From: Marinobacter sp. F4216
Lineage (GTDB): Bacteria; Pseudomonadota; Gammaproteobacteria; Pseudomonadales; Oleiphilaceae
Length of the DNA stretch: 64,000 nucleotides
NCBI RefSeq assembly: GCF_019931195.1
Contig: NZ_JAIOUO010000004.1
Coordinates: 248,001 to 312,000, forward strand
Direction: 5' to 3'
This document shows positions 10,301 through 19,834 of this stretch, piece by piece. Both the position numbers and the translations under genes were made by a program. The notes beneath the pieces were generated by a model. The model saw only the letters and a program-made list of their open reading frames with translations, did no database searches and was not told the DNA's origin. Every line of letters begins with the position of its first letter. The stretch's first letter is position 1.

Positions 10301-11186
10301 CGGTCTGCTCAAAGACTTTCAGGCAGACCTTCTCAACATCCCTGGACAGTTTGAGCTGACTGAGCCCGGTATGGAAGGCCTCACACACCAGCGAGGGCCC
10401 AAGGGGATTATGATGGCCAGTCGCATTGGCGACCCCGAGCTTGTCGAGTCGCAGCTTGAGCTGAAGCAGGTCACCACGGTACTGGGTGTCCGCCTTGGTC
10501 ACCATCACCCGAATAGTGAGCCAGTCCTCGAACTCCCCCTTATCGACAATGGACAATTCAGAACCCGGAAAGCCCTTGGGAACGGGCTTCATGGGTGATT
10601 CGAGATTGCGGGACATCTGGTGCCAGATGACACGCTGACGCGCCTGCAGCTGACCACTGGCATCCATCAATTCGTTGGCCTGCTGGTCATTCAATGCTTT
10701 CTGGGCGGCGCTATTCAACGCCTCGACCATTTGGGGAAAGCAGTTCTCCATCAACGGCTGAATGTATTGAACCACTGCCTTCGCCGTCTGATGCAAGACA
10801 AACTGGAGGTTATCGGTCGGTGCCTTGAGGCTCGGACGATCCTGCTCTTTCGACGCACCACAAAGCTGAAGCATCGCGTCCACAGCTTCTGGATTGGGGC
10901 GGGTGAAGCACACACCCATGGCACCTTCTATGCGACGGACAATCGACACATGGAGTTCATGGCGGCGACCGTCCGGGCTGCGGAAACGAACCAACACCTC
11001 GGGCAACTCGGTTCCGCTAAGCGCACGCTCAAGATGACGGGAAGTGTCGCCGGAGAAACGGACAAACAGCCCTTCGGCGCAGAAGTCAGCAATCTGGCAT
11101 GGCCAGGACTGGCCAGCACCAAGTTCCAACTGGGCAGCCAGCTTGATCGCTTTTCGGGGGCTGCCTCGGCGTTCTCTCGGATCCAT
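7371..11186 (-). CDS. Large PilZ-like / DUF1631 / degenerate GGDEF / degenerate EAL protein
   Basis: A 1271-residue cytosolic protein. An N-terminal PilZ-like segment has ERRGSPRKAI and D-F-C-A-E-G, with cysteine where PilZ has serine. A DUF1631 region (about 115-740) is interrupted by a long Pro/Ala/Lys-rich linker (about 340-400). A GGDEF domain (about 850-1010) follows, then an EAL domain (about 1030-1270). The cyclase motif reads A-G-N-E-F (931-935), and the EAL motif reads E-I-L (1059-1061) with L-G-N-F-G-S-G in place of D-D-F-G-x-G. Both catalytic domains are therefore probably inactive, and the protein may act as a c-di-GMP sensor or scaffold. The ATG at 11186 has AGGA five bases upstream; another ATG lies six bases earlier. 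Confidence 0.85.
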   Translation of the reverse strand: MDPRERRGSPRKAIKLAAQLELGAGQSWPCQIADFCAEGLFVRFSGDTSRHLERALSGTELPEVLVRFRSPDGRRHELHVSIVRRIEGAMGVCFTRPNPEAVDAMLQLCGASKEQDRPSLKAPTDNLQFVLHQTAKAVVQYIQPLMENCFPQMVEALNSAAQKALNDQQANELMDASGQLQARQRVIWHQMSRNLESPMKPVPKGFPGSELSIVDKGEFEDWLTIRVMVTKADTQYRGDLLQLKLRLDKLGVANATGHHNPLGPSLVCEAFHTGLSQLKLSRDVEKVCLKVFEQTVLQKLAPLYKELNDILIRQGVLPDLDLSKYLSGKEANAAPARRSPPAPKPAPKPAPKAASAPKPQATSVSARSEAADATDTVEAPVRQRAGRAKSASQLSGEWNSQTQAAQSAFATVRNLLASLSASRSPQVKEEKATFAADAKPLSSGELFRELQGLQVEPVEAAEGSGTLKERVVERVRASGPAKLDDAQQETLDVVDRFFRSVVESPKLSDDARERVRQLEVPVLKVVMRDPAFFDDQNSPVRGVMNRLAQLGVKGGRSNPVLQRRVDELVQRITTEFEQDIGVFEQTVHELDALIERQNLVYRRNVERVTAAAEGAQKVAESKEAVAQILDERLAGRRVPRAVMTLVEGGWRDLLSLTWIRQGPDSQLWVDYLAVIDSLLTFADDPENAPNMAEMLRVIQDGLASISSNQMPASQIREDLKRFLVRTPGETPEMVDVPAAGIGGEADAGEASGQGQEDLQRWVQRVQHLKVGDWLRDQEKPDTPQYIRLVWIARGSSRYVFVNHQGMRVVDLDLDALAKRMRDGTIVEDDQYERPLVDESIDRMVRKVYDQLSWAATHDELTGVLGRREFERTVNQHLVQRESLQALLRIDLRHFRLLNDTAGEEAGDAVLKEIAEVFRKLAGEQVSLARLAGNEFAMLVPSDNAESIAQALVQAVESAEFEFEGRTYHLSANIGVVPEVPSMVSAERWMRACEHALKDAKHEGAGKVNVAPIDAGDEARKAQIAARVASLGNLDEERMLLRCQKIIPLHAKASMSPQYEILISMYDDVGNLISGRDFIRMAERYDQMQAVDRWVVGHMLDWVQETAPDPRHLGGICINLSGYSLNDKSLLEFIYEKLSHKDAPIERLWFELTEASAIRDIESVVEFMREIKELGCRFCLGNFGSGPVSFEFLRSLPVDMIKIDGTFTNQLNLSETDRAMVKSMVDMAHYMGREVIAAQVESREVLDILTQLGVDYAQGFAIEKPRLLESLT

Positions 11187-11354
11187 GAACATCCTGATGA
11201 TATGAACAACGGGCCGAAAGGAATGACCGTTTCCTGGTCCCCGGCCCTCGTCCCTGAAAACGGTAGTAATCGTCTGCTGCTACTGTGAAAACTTTCCCTG
11301 TACTGCAGCCTCAGGCTTCCACCTTACCACCCCACCAGTATAGCATTCGGACAC

Positions 11355-12422
11355 ATGAACCCCCTTAGCGTTTGCATCATTTTGCTAATTTTTACCTTTG
11401 TCAGCGGATGCTCGACAGTGGCGTATTACGCCCAGGCCATCGGCGGTCACACGTCCCTGATGATGTCGGGCGATTCGATCGACGATCTGATCGACAGCCC
11501 CGCGACGGAAACGACGCTGCGCAACAGGCTGATACTCGTCAAGCAGACCCGGAAGTTTGCCCGTGACGAGCTGTCACTCCCGGTGGGCGACGCGTTCACC
11601 GACTACGTGGAACTGGAGCAACCCTGGGTGGTCGTCAATCTGGTGGCCGTGCCGGAGTTTTCCCTGAGTCCACACCAGTGGTGCTATCCCGTGCTGGGCT
11701 GCCAGGCCTATCGGGGTTATTTCCAGCTTGAGGATGCCCGCAGAGAGCAGAAGCAGTTCGACCAGTCCGGCTACGACACACTGATCGGCGGCGTGACGGC
11801 CTACTCCACACTCGGCTGGTTCGACGATCCCCTTCACTCCAGCTTTATCGCCCTGCCGGAAGAGCGGATGCTGGCCCTGATGTTCCACGAACTGGCCCAT
11901 CGGGTGGTGTACATAGGCGGCGATACAGCGTTCAACGAGAGCTTTGCGACGGCGGTCGAGCTAGAAGGTTTGGCGCTCTGGGTCAGCCGGCATGGCAACC
12001 CCGAGTGGTTTGAACGGGCCAAGGAACGACTGCAGCAACGGGAACAGACACTTGCCCTGGTAAAACACACCACCAGTCGCCTGGATGAACTTTACCGGCA
12101 GGCGGGCCAACGCCCCGACACAGAACTCCGGGCTGAGAAAACCGAAGTACTGGATCAGCTTCTGGCCGAGTACGACCGCTTATCCGAGCAATGGCAACAA
12201 CCCGGCCCTTTCGGCACTCAGCCAGAGAGCCTGAATAACGCGAATCTGGCGCTCTTCCGGCAATACAACCAGTACGTCGACGGATTCCGCCAGCTGCTCA
12301 GGGACCATGACTACGATTTCCCCGCCTTCTATGACGCAGTGGCAACCCTGGGAGCCCTGCCAGAGCCCGAACGCCAGCAACAACTGACGGCGTTAGTTGA
12401 GCGGTTTGAAGAACACCTTTGA
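11355..12422 (+). CDS. Predicted aminopeptidase (COG4324-type zinc metallopeptidase lipoprotein)
   Basis: A 355-residue protein with a lipoprotein signal (hydrophobic run ending F-V-S-G-C19), so it is probably anchored in the outer or inner membrane facing the periplasm. The zinc site is H-E-L-A-H in MFHELAHRVVYI (around residue 178), followed by N-E-S-F-A-T-A-V-E, whose glutamate is a likely third ligand. This matches the uncharacterised 'predicted aminopeptidase' family, with no known substrate. Its 3' end overlaps the convergent argA by 30 bases. Confidence 0.8.
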   Translation: MNPLSVCIILLIFTFVSGCSTVAYYAQAIGGHTSLMMSGDSIDDLIDSPATETTLRNRLILVKQTRKFARDELSLPVGDAFTDYVELEQPWVVVNLVAVPEFSLSPHQWCYPVLGCQAYRGYFQLEDARREQKQFDQSGYDTLIGGVTAYSTLGWFDDPLHSSFIALPEERMLALMFHELAHRVVYIGGDTAFNESFATAVELEGLALWVSRHGNPEWFERAKERLQQREQTLALVKHTTSRLDELYRQAGQRPDTELRAEKTEVLDQLLAEYDRLSEQWQQPGPFGTQPESLNNANLALFRQYNQYVDGFRQLLRDHDYDFPAFYDAVATLGALPEPERQQQLTALVERFEEHL

Positions 12423-13703
12423 GTTTCGGTTGGTGTTGTAGGCCGCGAGTTTCGGGCCGGGCAACTCCTGAACGGTAGACGGTTCGAAGCCCCGCTCTCG
12501 GAACCAGTGCTCGGTTTGGGTGGTCAACACGAACAGTTTCCGGAACCCATGGCCCCGGGCCAGCTTTTCGATCATGGCCAGCAGTTCGTCGCCCCGACCG
12601 GAACGTCGATAGGCGGGGTCCACCGCAAAACAGGACAGCTCGCCCGCCTGCTCATCCGGATACTGGTACAGGGCCGCGCAACCCACAATGCTACCATCTC
12701 TCTCGGCCACCACGAATCCGTCAATCTCCGTTTCCAGCATTTCCCGGGAACGTCGGATCAAAACGCCCTGCTCTTCGAGTGGTTGAATCAGCTCGATGAT
12801 GCCGCCGATATCCTCGACCTGGGCCGGACGAATCTGCTCATAGAGGTCTCCACTGACCAGCGTTCCGGAACCGTCCCGGGTAAACAGCTCTTCCAGCAGC
12901 GCGCCGTCATCCACATAGCTGATGATGTGCGCCCGCCGAACGCCCTTCACGCAGGCCTCGCAAGCCGCCCGCAACAGGGTCGCATTCTCATTGGCCATGG
13001 TCTCCTGCGCGAGACGCTCCGAGGCCTGCCGGGCCGACAGCTCCCGAATCAGCTCTCCGCCGTTATCCAGCACGCCCTGACCGTCAATGAAGGCGATCAG
13101 TTTTTCCGCCTTCAGGGCCGCAGCCACCTGACTGCCGACATCTTCATAGGACAAGTTGAACGCATCTCCGGTGGGCGAATAGCCCAGCGGCGGCAATAAG
13201 ACGATATGCCCTAACTCAAGCAGGCTTTCGATCCCGGACACATCCACACGGCGGACTTTACCGGTGTAGCCGAAATCGGTTCCATCCAGCACGCCGACGG
13301 GACGGGCAACCACATAATTGCCGCTGCTGACCCGGATTCGTGCATTGTGCATGGGTGAATTCACCAGTCCCATGGACAACTGGCTTTCAAGCACCGCCCG
13401 AAGGCCGCCGACCGCTTCCAGCACCAGTGGCAACTGTTGCTCCGAGGTAACACGCAGCCCCTGGGAAAAATCAGACGCCAAGCCAGCCGAATCCAGCCGT
13501 GCCTGAATCTGGGGCCTGGCGCCATAGGCCACCACCAGTCGAACCCCCAGACTGCTCAGCAGGGCAATATCATGGATGATGTTAATGAAGTTGCCGTGGG
13601 CAATGGCGTCGCCTGGCAGCGTCAGCACCACGGTTCGGCCCCGATGGGCATTGATATAGGGTGAGGAATGGCGGAATCCGTGCAGCCAGTCGTTCGATTT
13701 CAA
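12393..13703 (-). CDS. argA: N-acetylglutamate synthase (amino-acid acetyltransferase)
   Basis: A 436-residue ArgA catalysing acetyl-CoA plus glutamate to N-acetylglutamate, first step of arginine synthesis. It has an N-terminal amino-acid-kinase-like domain (about 1-290; SPYINAHRGRTVVLTLPGD, probable arginine feedback site) and a C-terminal GNAT domain with the acetyl-CoA loop R-R-S-G-R-G-D-E-L-L. The start is TTG at 13703, preceded by GGGAG at 7 bases; no ATG or GTG precedes the conserved SPYINAHRG block. It is last in the minus-strand run with argE and argB and overlaps the convergent metallopeptidase gene by 30 bases. Confidence 0.94.
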   Translation of the reverse strand: MKSNDWLHGFRHSSPYINAHRGRTVVLTLPGDAIAHGNFINIIHDIALLSSLGVRLVVAYGARPQIQARLDSAGLASDFSQGLRVTSEQQLPLVLEAVGGLRAVLESQLSMGLVNSPMHNARIRVSSGNYVVARPVGVLDGTDFGYTGKVRRVDVSGIESLLELGHIVLLPPLGYSPTGDAFNLSYEDVGSQVAAALKAEKLIAFIDGQGVLDNGGELIRELSARQASERLAQETMANENATLLRAACEACVKGVRRAHIISYVDDGALLEELFTRDGSGTLVSGDLYEQIRPAQVEDIGGIIELIQPLEEQGVLIRRSREMLETEIDGFVVAERDGSIVGCAALYQYPDEQAGELSCFAVDPAYRRSGRGDELLAMIEKLARGHGFRKLFVLTTQTEHWFRERGFEPSTVQELPGPKLAAYNTNRNSKVFFKPLN

Positions 13704-13725
13704 TCCGGGCTCCCTATCAACTCAA

Positions 13726-14895
13726 TTACAGGCAGAACTGCCTGATCAATCCTTTCAGAATGCGTACCGCCGGCTCCAGCTGAGCCAGCTCCAGAAACTC
13801 ATCCGGCTGATGAGCCTGATCGATGGAACCGGGCCCCATGACCAGGGTTTCCATGCCCGCCTTCTGTAACCACGGAGCCTCGGTGGCAAAGGCCACGGCC
13901 TGCGCCGAATGCCCGGTCAATGCCTCACAAGCCTTGACCAGAGCCGCATCTTCCGCAGTTTCAAAGGGCGGCACCCCTTCGAACAGGGGCTCAAATTCCA
14001 GCTCAAGCTCACGCCGCTGAGCGATGGGTTGGACCTGTTGCAAAATGGCCTGGCGCAATTCCTCCATACTCATACCGGGCAACGGGCGCAGATCAAAATG
14101 CAGTTCGCACTGGGCACAAATCCGGTTCGGGTTATCACCACCGTGAATGCAGCCCAGGTTCAGCGTGGGCACATCCACCTTGAAGTGAGGATTGCGGTAC
14201 GTCTCCTGCCACTGACTGCGCAGCGCAAGTAACTCGTTCAATGCCTCGTGCATCCCCTCAAGCGCGTTGCGCCCCAGAGCCGGATTCGAGGAATGGCCGG
14301 AACGCCCCTCAAACTTGAGGCGTTCCATCATGATGCCCTTGTGCATGCGAACCGGTCGAAGCCCGGTCGGTTCACCAATAACCGCATACCGGGCTTTGGG
14401 CTTACCTGCGGCCGCCAGCGCGCGAGCCCCGCTCATAGAGCTTTCTTCGTCCGCGGTGGCCAGGATAATCAGTGGCTCTTTCAGAGGCTGGTCAACATAC
14501 TCCCGGGCCGCCTCAATGGCCAAAGCGAAAAAGCCCTTCATGTCGCAGGTGCCAAGGCCGTACCAGCGGTTGTCCCGCTCGGTCAGCTGGAATGGATCAC
14601 TTTGCCAGCGCTTGTCGTCAAACGGCACGGTGTCGGTATGGCCCGACAGCACCAGCCCACCCGGCCCGGACCCCAGCGTGGCTATCAGGTTGAACTTTCC
14701 GGGCACGCCGGGCACCGGCAGGATTTCCAGGTCAAATCCGAGCGGCTCCAGCCAGCTGGCAAGCAGATGGACGACCGCCTCGTTGCTGTAATCCCACTCA
14801 GCAGACGCGCTGCTGATCGATGGGATGGCAATCAACCGCTCCATCATGGTTTTCACACCGGGAACGGTAGCGGCCTTCTCATTCATCTGGGACAT
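13726..14895 (-). CDS. argE: Acetylornithine deacetylase
   Basis: A 389-residue M20-family metallohydrolase removing the acetyl group from N-acetylornithine. Metal-binding features are S-G-H-T-D-T-V-P-F-D (first His/Asp), G-T-C-D-M-K-G-F-F-A (bridging Asp) and D-E-E-S-S-M-S-G-A (catalytic and ligand Glu). GGAGGGAGT precedes the ATG. It lies 22 bases upstream of argA and 24 bases downstream of a conserved membrane-anchored protein gene, all on the same strand. ArgE alongside ArgA implies the linear acetyl-cycle route, although a bifunctional ArgJ elsewhere cannot be excluded. Confidence 0.94.
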   Translation of the reverse strand: MSQMNEKAATVPGVKTMMERLIAIPSISSASAEWDYSNEAVVHLLASWLEPLGFDLEILPVPGVPGKFNLIATLGSGPGGLVLSGHTDTVPFDDKRWQSDPFQLTERDNRWYGLGTCDMKGFFALAIEAAREYVDQPLKEPLIILATADEESSMSGARALAAAGKPKARYAVIGEPTGLRPVRMHKGIMMERLKFEGRSGHSSNPALGRNALEGMHEALNELLALRSQWQETYRNPHFKVDVPTLNLGCIHGGDNPNRICAQCELHFDLRPLPGMSMEELRQAILQQVQPIAQRRELELEFEPLFEGVPPFETAEDAALVKACEALTGHSAQAVAFATEAPWLQKAGMETLVMGPGSIDQAHQPDEFLELAQLEPAVRILKGLIRQFCL

Positions 14896-14919
14896 ACTCC
14901 CTCCGGATCTACCCCGAGA

Positions 14920-16167
14920 TCACTGTGTCTGGCCGCGGCGCCAGACTTCAAAACCGGTCACGGCGCGAATCAACATCGGATAGGCGACCTCACCGCCACC
15001 CACCTTGCGGGCGACTTCCAGCTCACGTTCGCCAACCTTCACCAGCCGCCCCTCAACCACATTGTCATTCGAGAGAGTCACTCTGACGGTATGGCCAATC
15101 CAACGGTCGGCCGTCTCTAACGACTGAGCATACCACCTTTTCTCCCGGGCCGATTCACCCGACTCGACAACCGGTACTGCGGCCCGGGAAACCGGCGCAG
15201 CCGGGGCCTGAGTCTTCTGCAGGTACACATCGGGCACAACGGCACTGTTATAGGTGACATCCCAGCCAGGCCCGGCAACACCGGCGGGATACACAGGAAC
15301 ACCGGCAAACTCACCATCCGGTCGGAGCACCGCCGTCACCTCACCACCTTCCAGTAACCATTGACGGTAGAGTGCTTCAAACTGATCGCTGGGCAGCAGA
15401 CCACGGGCCTTCAGGGCACCCTCGAGGACCTGGACGGTTCGGCGAGCCCAGTCAGCTGGCTCAATACCCGCCCGTTCGCTGCAGTAGGCGGAAATGCGTC
15501 GCATCAGGCCGCTGTCCCGCAGCGTGACGGTAATAAGCTGGCTGGAACTATCCAGCACAGCCTCGGGATCATGAGGCTGGAAACGAGCACCTGGCCAATC
15601 GATCTCGATGCTCCCGGTGCCAGCGGTATTGAGCTCAATCAGCAAGCCATCGGGACGCTGGTGCATCAGTAGCTCACCGCCGGTGAGCCCCGGAATGCCA
15701 ATATTCATCAAATCCTGACTGCTGATAGGCTGGTTTGGATCCGCGGAACAGGAAAGTACAAACAGCGGTGGCAGACTCGCCTGCGCAACGGTTTCATCGG
15801 TCACCCAGTTCCGCAGCATCGGACTGTTCAGGCTCATTTCCAGGCCTTCCGCCTGGAGTGTCCAGCCACCGGATAAAGACGCAGGATCCATCAGTGCTTC
15901 GATCAGGTCGAGAGGCGATCCGGCGTCGAATTCAAAGCGGCCAATCGCCAGCGGACTGGTCAGGCGAAAGTCCTGCCAGCTGGCATTCGACAACACGAGC
16001 TGCCCCTCCAGCCCCGACCTGATAGTGCCCCGTTCAAAGACGCCAAGAGGCTCCAGAGCCGTACGCGCATCAGCCGCTCGCTGATCCGCCAGCCACCACA
16101 CTCCCGCCTTGAAGGCCGCCACCCCGACCAGCCCCAGAACCACCAGCCATTTCAACAGACGCAACAT
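14920..16167 (-). CDS. Membrane-anchored protein of unknown function with a C-terminal Sm-like segment
   Basis: A 415-residue protein not recognised as a named family. Residues about 4-24 form one hydrophobic anchor (LLKWLVVLGLVGVAAFKAG), placing the rest outside the inner membrane. The middle (about 40-300) is beta-rich and resembles the YdgA/AsmA style of periplasmic repeat. The last 65 residues (W-I-G-H-T-V-R-V-T-L ... V-V-E-G-R-L-V-K-V-G) read like an Sm/LSm or SH3 barrel. A Pro/Ala linker separates the two parts. It is tightly placed between argB and argE in the same direction, yet nothing in it suggests arginine metabolism. GGAG lies 8 bases before the ATG. Confidence 0.75.
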   Translation of the reverse strand: MLRLLKWLVVLGLVGVAAFKAGVWWLADQRAADARTALEPLGVFERGTIRSGLEGQLVLSNASWQDFRLTSPLAIGRFEFDAGSPLDLIEALMDPASLSGGWTLQAEGLEMSLNSPMLRNWVTDETVAQASLPPLFVLSCSADPNQPISSQDLMNIGIPGLTGGELLMHQRPDGLLIELNTAGTGSIEIDWPGARFQPHDPEAVLDSSSQLITVTLRDSGLMRRISAYCSERAGIEPADWARRTVQVLEGALKARGLLPSDQFEALYRQWLLEGGEVTAVLRPDGEFAGVPVYPAGVAGPGWDVTYNSAVVPDVYLQKTQAPAAPVSRAAVPVVESGESAREKRWYAQSLETADRWIGHTVRVTLSNDNVVEGRLVKVGERELEVARKVGGGEVAYPMLIRAVTGFEVWRRGQTQ

Positions 16168-16191
16168 CCGGCAACTCCTACCTCTGTCTGA

Positions 16192-17097
<906 letters not shown>

Positions 17098-17134
17098 TTA
17101 CCTTTCCATGCTGATAAAAATGACCGGCCGATAC

Positions 17135-19753
17135 TCAGAGCTCGACCGTTACCTCCGGTGCGACTTTGGCCAACTGCGCCCGGAACACATCCTTGATCCG
17201 TTCCAGAGCCGCCTCGGTTTCTGCTTCAAACCTCAACACCAGAACCGGCGTGGTGTTGGATGCCCGGCACAAGCCCCAGCCATCGGGATAATCCACCCGC
17301 ACACCATCGATGGTGCTGATGCGGCCATCGCCAAACTCACCTTCCTGTGACAGGCGCTCAACGATGGCAAACTTGGTGCTTTCCGTTACGTCCACGTTCA
17401 GCTCCGGGGTGCTGACGTCTTCCGGGAAGTCCTCAAAGACTTCACTACTGTGCCGATCCTCAGCGCCCAGAATCTCCAGAAGACGGGCCGCCGAGTAAAG
17501 GCCATCATCAAAGCCGAACCAGCGCTCGCCAAAGAAGATATGACCGCTCATTTCACCCGCCAGCAAGGCGCCGGCCTCCTTCATCTTCGCCTTCATCAGG
17601 GAGTGGCCGGTTTTCCACATAATCGGTCGCCCGCCTGCTTCGCTGACGGTATTCGCCAGCCGTCGGCTGCATTTTACGTCATACAGGACGTCCGCACCGG
17701 GATTGCGGGAAACGACATCCCGGGCAAACAACATCAACAACCGGTCCGGCCAGATGATCTTGCCGGTATTGGTCACAACGCCCAGGCGGTCGCCATCGCC
17801 GTCAAAGGCCAGGCCGATGTCCGCGTTTTCCTCTTGTACCCTGGCAATCAGGTCCGCCAGATTGGCAGGCTTGCCAGGATCCGGATGATGATTAGGGAAG
17901 TTACCGTCCACGTCACAGTAAAGCGGGATAACCTCGCAACCGAGCTCATCAAGTAGCATCGGTCCCAGTTCTCCGGCAATGCCGTTCCCGGCATCCACCA
18001 CAACTTTCATGGGCACAGCCACGCCAACATCCTGCAGGATGCGATCCAGGTAGGCGCGACGAACATCCTGCCGGGATGCGTTGCCCTGCCCCGTCGCCAG
18101 ATCGCCGGTCCGCACCCGCTGGTACAGTTTCTGAATCGCCTCGCCCGAGAGCGTTTCGCCACCCAGCATGATTTTCAGGCCGTTGTAGTTGGCCGGGTTA
18201 TGGCTGCCTGTCACCATCACACCGGAGCCAGTCCCAAGCTCATGGGTGGCGAAATAAAGGACCGGCGTGGGCACGGCACCAACATTGATGACATCACACC
18301 CGGTCGCCATGATGCCCTCGCCCAGCGCTGCGGCAAGACCCGGGCTCGAATGACGACCATCGTAACCAATGCAGATAGCCTGAACGCCACGGACCAGGGC
18401 TTCGGAACCAATGGCCTGGCCGATAGCCTGCACCACCTCTTCTGAGAGGCTCTCGCCAACAATACCGCGAATGTCGTAGGCCCGGAAAATCTCCGGAGAG
18501 AGATTTACCGACGGCTGGGCACCCCCGCCCACGTCCAGCGCATCGTCGCCAAAGAGCGAGTCATCGCCGCTGCCCAGATTGAGCACATCCTCGTCTTCAC
18601 TGAGCACGTCGATATCCAGGGAATCCTCCCCCTGGAACAATGGTTCGTCATCCTCAGGCAGTGTTGAATCAAGACTGGCTGGCTTTCGTGGTTTGGCGGA
18701 ACCCGCAGCCTTGGCAACTCGCTTTTCCACCATCTGGGCCATGCGGTTCATGGCCTCACCGGCAGAGCCCACCATCTCCCAACGAGCGATCGGCGGAGCG
18801 GCCCGTTCGCCAGCGAGGGCTTTCTGGGCCCACTGGATCAACCGGGACACATCGGTCCTCAGGCTACGCTGAGCCCCGGTCAGCAATAACCAGACCAAAA
18901 CAGCGGCGAGCAGGACAGGAACCCCGATCAGACCAGCAAGCAGGATGATATTGACCGGTGCCTGGGGGCCACTGGCGGGCATATAGGCCACGGACCAGTC
19001 CGGGTTGATCAGTGCCCGGGTTTCTGAAGCCGCAGAGACCTGGCCACTGCCCGCTACGGTACGAACAGTACCGGAAACCGACTGGGTCAACGCCAGCGTA
19101 CCGCCAAGATCCGCATTGACCACCTGCAACAGCGGCTGCAACCGGGCAGCCTCAAAAATTACCAACAGGCTGCCAAGAGTCTCGTCACTGCCCGTACGCT
19201 GGACCGGTGCGGCCATCTGAAAGTACCAGCGACCGTCGCGGGGGAAGGCATCCGCCACCGACGCTTGCCCCTCCTGGGCTTTGCGTGCCAGCTCCAGACC
19301 AGCAAAACCCAACAGCCCACTGCTGCCCGCCGACCGGGGGATTTTCTTGTTGGCAAACAGATGGGCGTCCTTCAAACCGGGAAGCGCATGATCCAGGCTA
19401 TCCAGAACGGCTTCGACACCACGTCCCGAGGTGACCGCGGACACCACATCTGAACGGGTTGCCAGGCTATTCACACTCTCCTGCAATTGAGTCAGGTGCA
19501 GATTCAGTCGCTGGGCAGCGGCATCCGCTTCGACGGTTTTTTGCGCCGAGTGGTGAGCCTGGGTGGCAGGCTGAACCACCAGAAAGTGCACCAGTACGAC
19601 CGCAACAATGCCTGCCAGAAACACCGCCAGGGCCTGCTTGAGGGCAACGGAATCCAGGCGTTTCTGTTTCAGACCCGGCCCGGAACTCCCGACCTTGCCA
19701 CTCTTCGCCTTCTTTGCGGAAGGCTCGGACGCTTTGTCTTTACCCAACTTCAT
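17135..19753 (-). CDS. algC: Phosphomannomutase/phosphoglucomutase with N-terminal membrane-sensor extension
   Basis: An 872-residue AlgC. The last 463 or so residues are a complete PMM/PGM: catalytic S517 in TGSHNP (equivalent to S108 of the short Pseudomonas enzyme), metal loop D-G-D-G-D-R, sugar-binding G-E-M-S-G-H and phosphate-binding R-A-S-N-T-T-P. About 409 residues are added at the front: a charged leader, TM1 (about 37-60), a periplasmic region of about 200 residues, TM2 (about 265-290) and an acidic linker. The extension resembles a membrane sensor. The enzyme interconverts mannose- and glucose-6/1-phosphates for LPS and exopolysaccharide. It sits between dut and argB, an order shared with Pseudomonas. 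Confidence 0.93.
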   Translation of the reverse strand: MKLGKDKASEPSAKKAKSGKVGSSGPGLKQKRLDSVALKQALAVFLAGIVAVVLVHFLVVQPATQAHHSAQKTVEADAAAQRLNLHLTQLQESVNSLATRSDVVSAVTSGRGVEAVLDSLDHALPGLKDAHLFANKKIPRSAGSSGLLGFAGLELARKAQEGQASVADAFPRDGRWYFQMAAPVQRTGSDETLGSLLVIFEAARLQPLLQVVNADLGGTLALTQSVSGTVRTVAGSGQVSAASETRALINPDWSVAYMPASGPQAPVNIILLAGLIGVPVLLAAVLVWLLLTGAQRSLRTDVSRLIQWAQKALAGERAAPPIARWEMVGSAGEAMNRMAQMVEKRVAKAAGSAKPRKPASLDSTLPEDDEPLFQGEDSLDIDVLSEDEDVLNLGSGDDSLFGDDALDVGGGAQPSVNLSPEIFRAYDIRGIVGESLSEEVVQAIGQAIGSEALVRGVQAICIGYDGRHSSPGLAAALGEGIMATGCDVINVGAVPTPVLYFATHELGTGSGVMVTGSHNPANYNGLKIMLGGETLSGEAIQKLYQRVRTGDLATGQGNASRQDVRRAYLDRILQDVGVAVPMKVVVDAGNGIAGELGPMLLDELGCEVIPLYCDVDGNFPNHHPDPGKPANLADLIARVQEENADIGLAFDGDGDRLGVVTNTGKIIWPDRLLMLFARDVVSRNPGADVLYDVKCSRRLANTVSEAGGRPIMWKTGHSLMKAKMKEAGALLAGEMSGHIFFGERWFGFDDGLYSAARLLEILGAEDRHSSEVFEDFPEDVSTPELNVDVTESTKFAIVERLSQEGEFGDGRISTIDGVRVDYPDGWGLCRASNTTPVLVLRFEAETEAALERIKDVFRAQLAKVAPEVTVEL

Positions 19754-19834
19754 AATGGTTCCCGTCTTTGTCGTTGTTGTTCCGAGTTATGGTTTTCTTA
19801 AGGTTCTGTACGTTATCGCGGGCGTATCGCCCGC

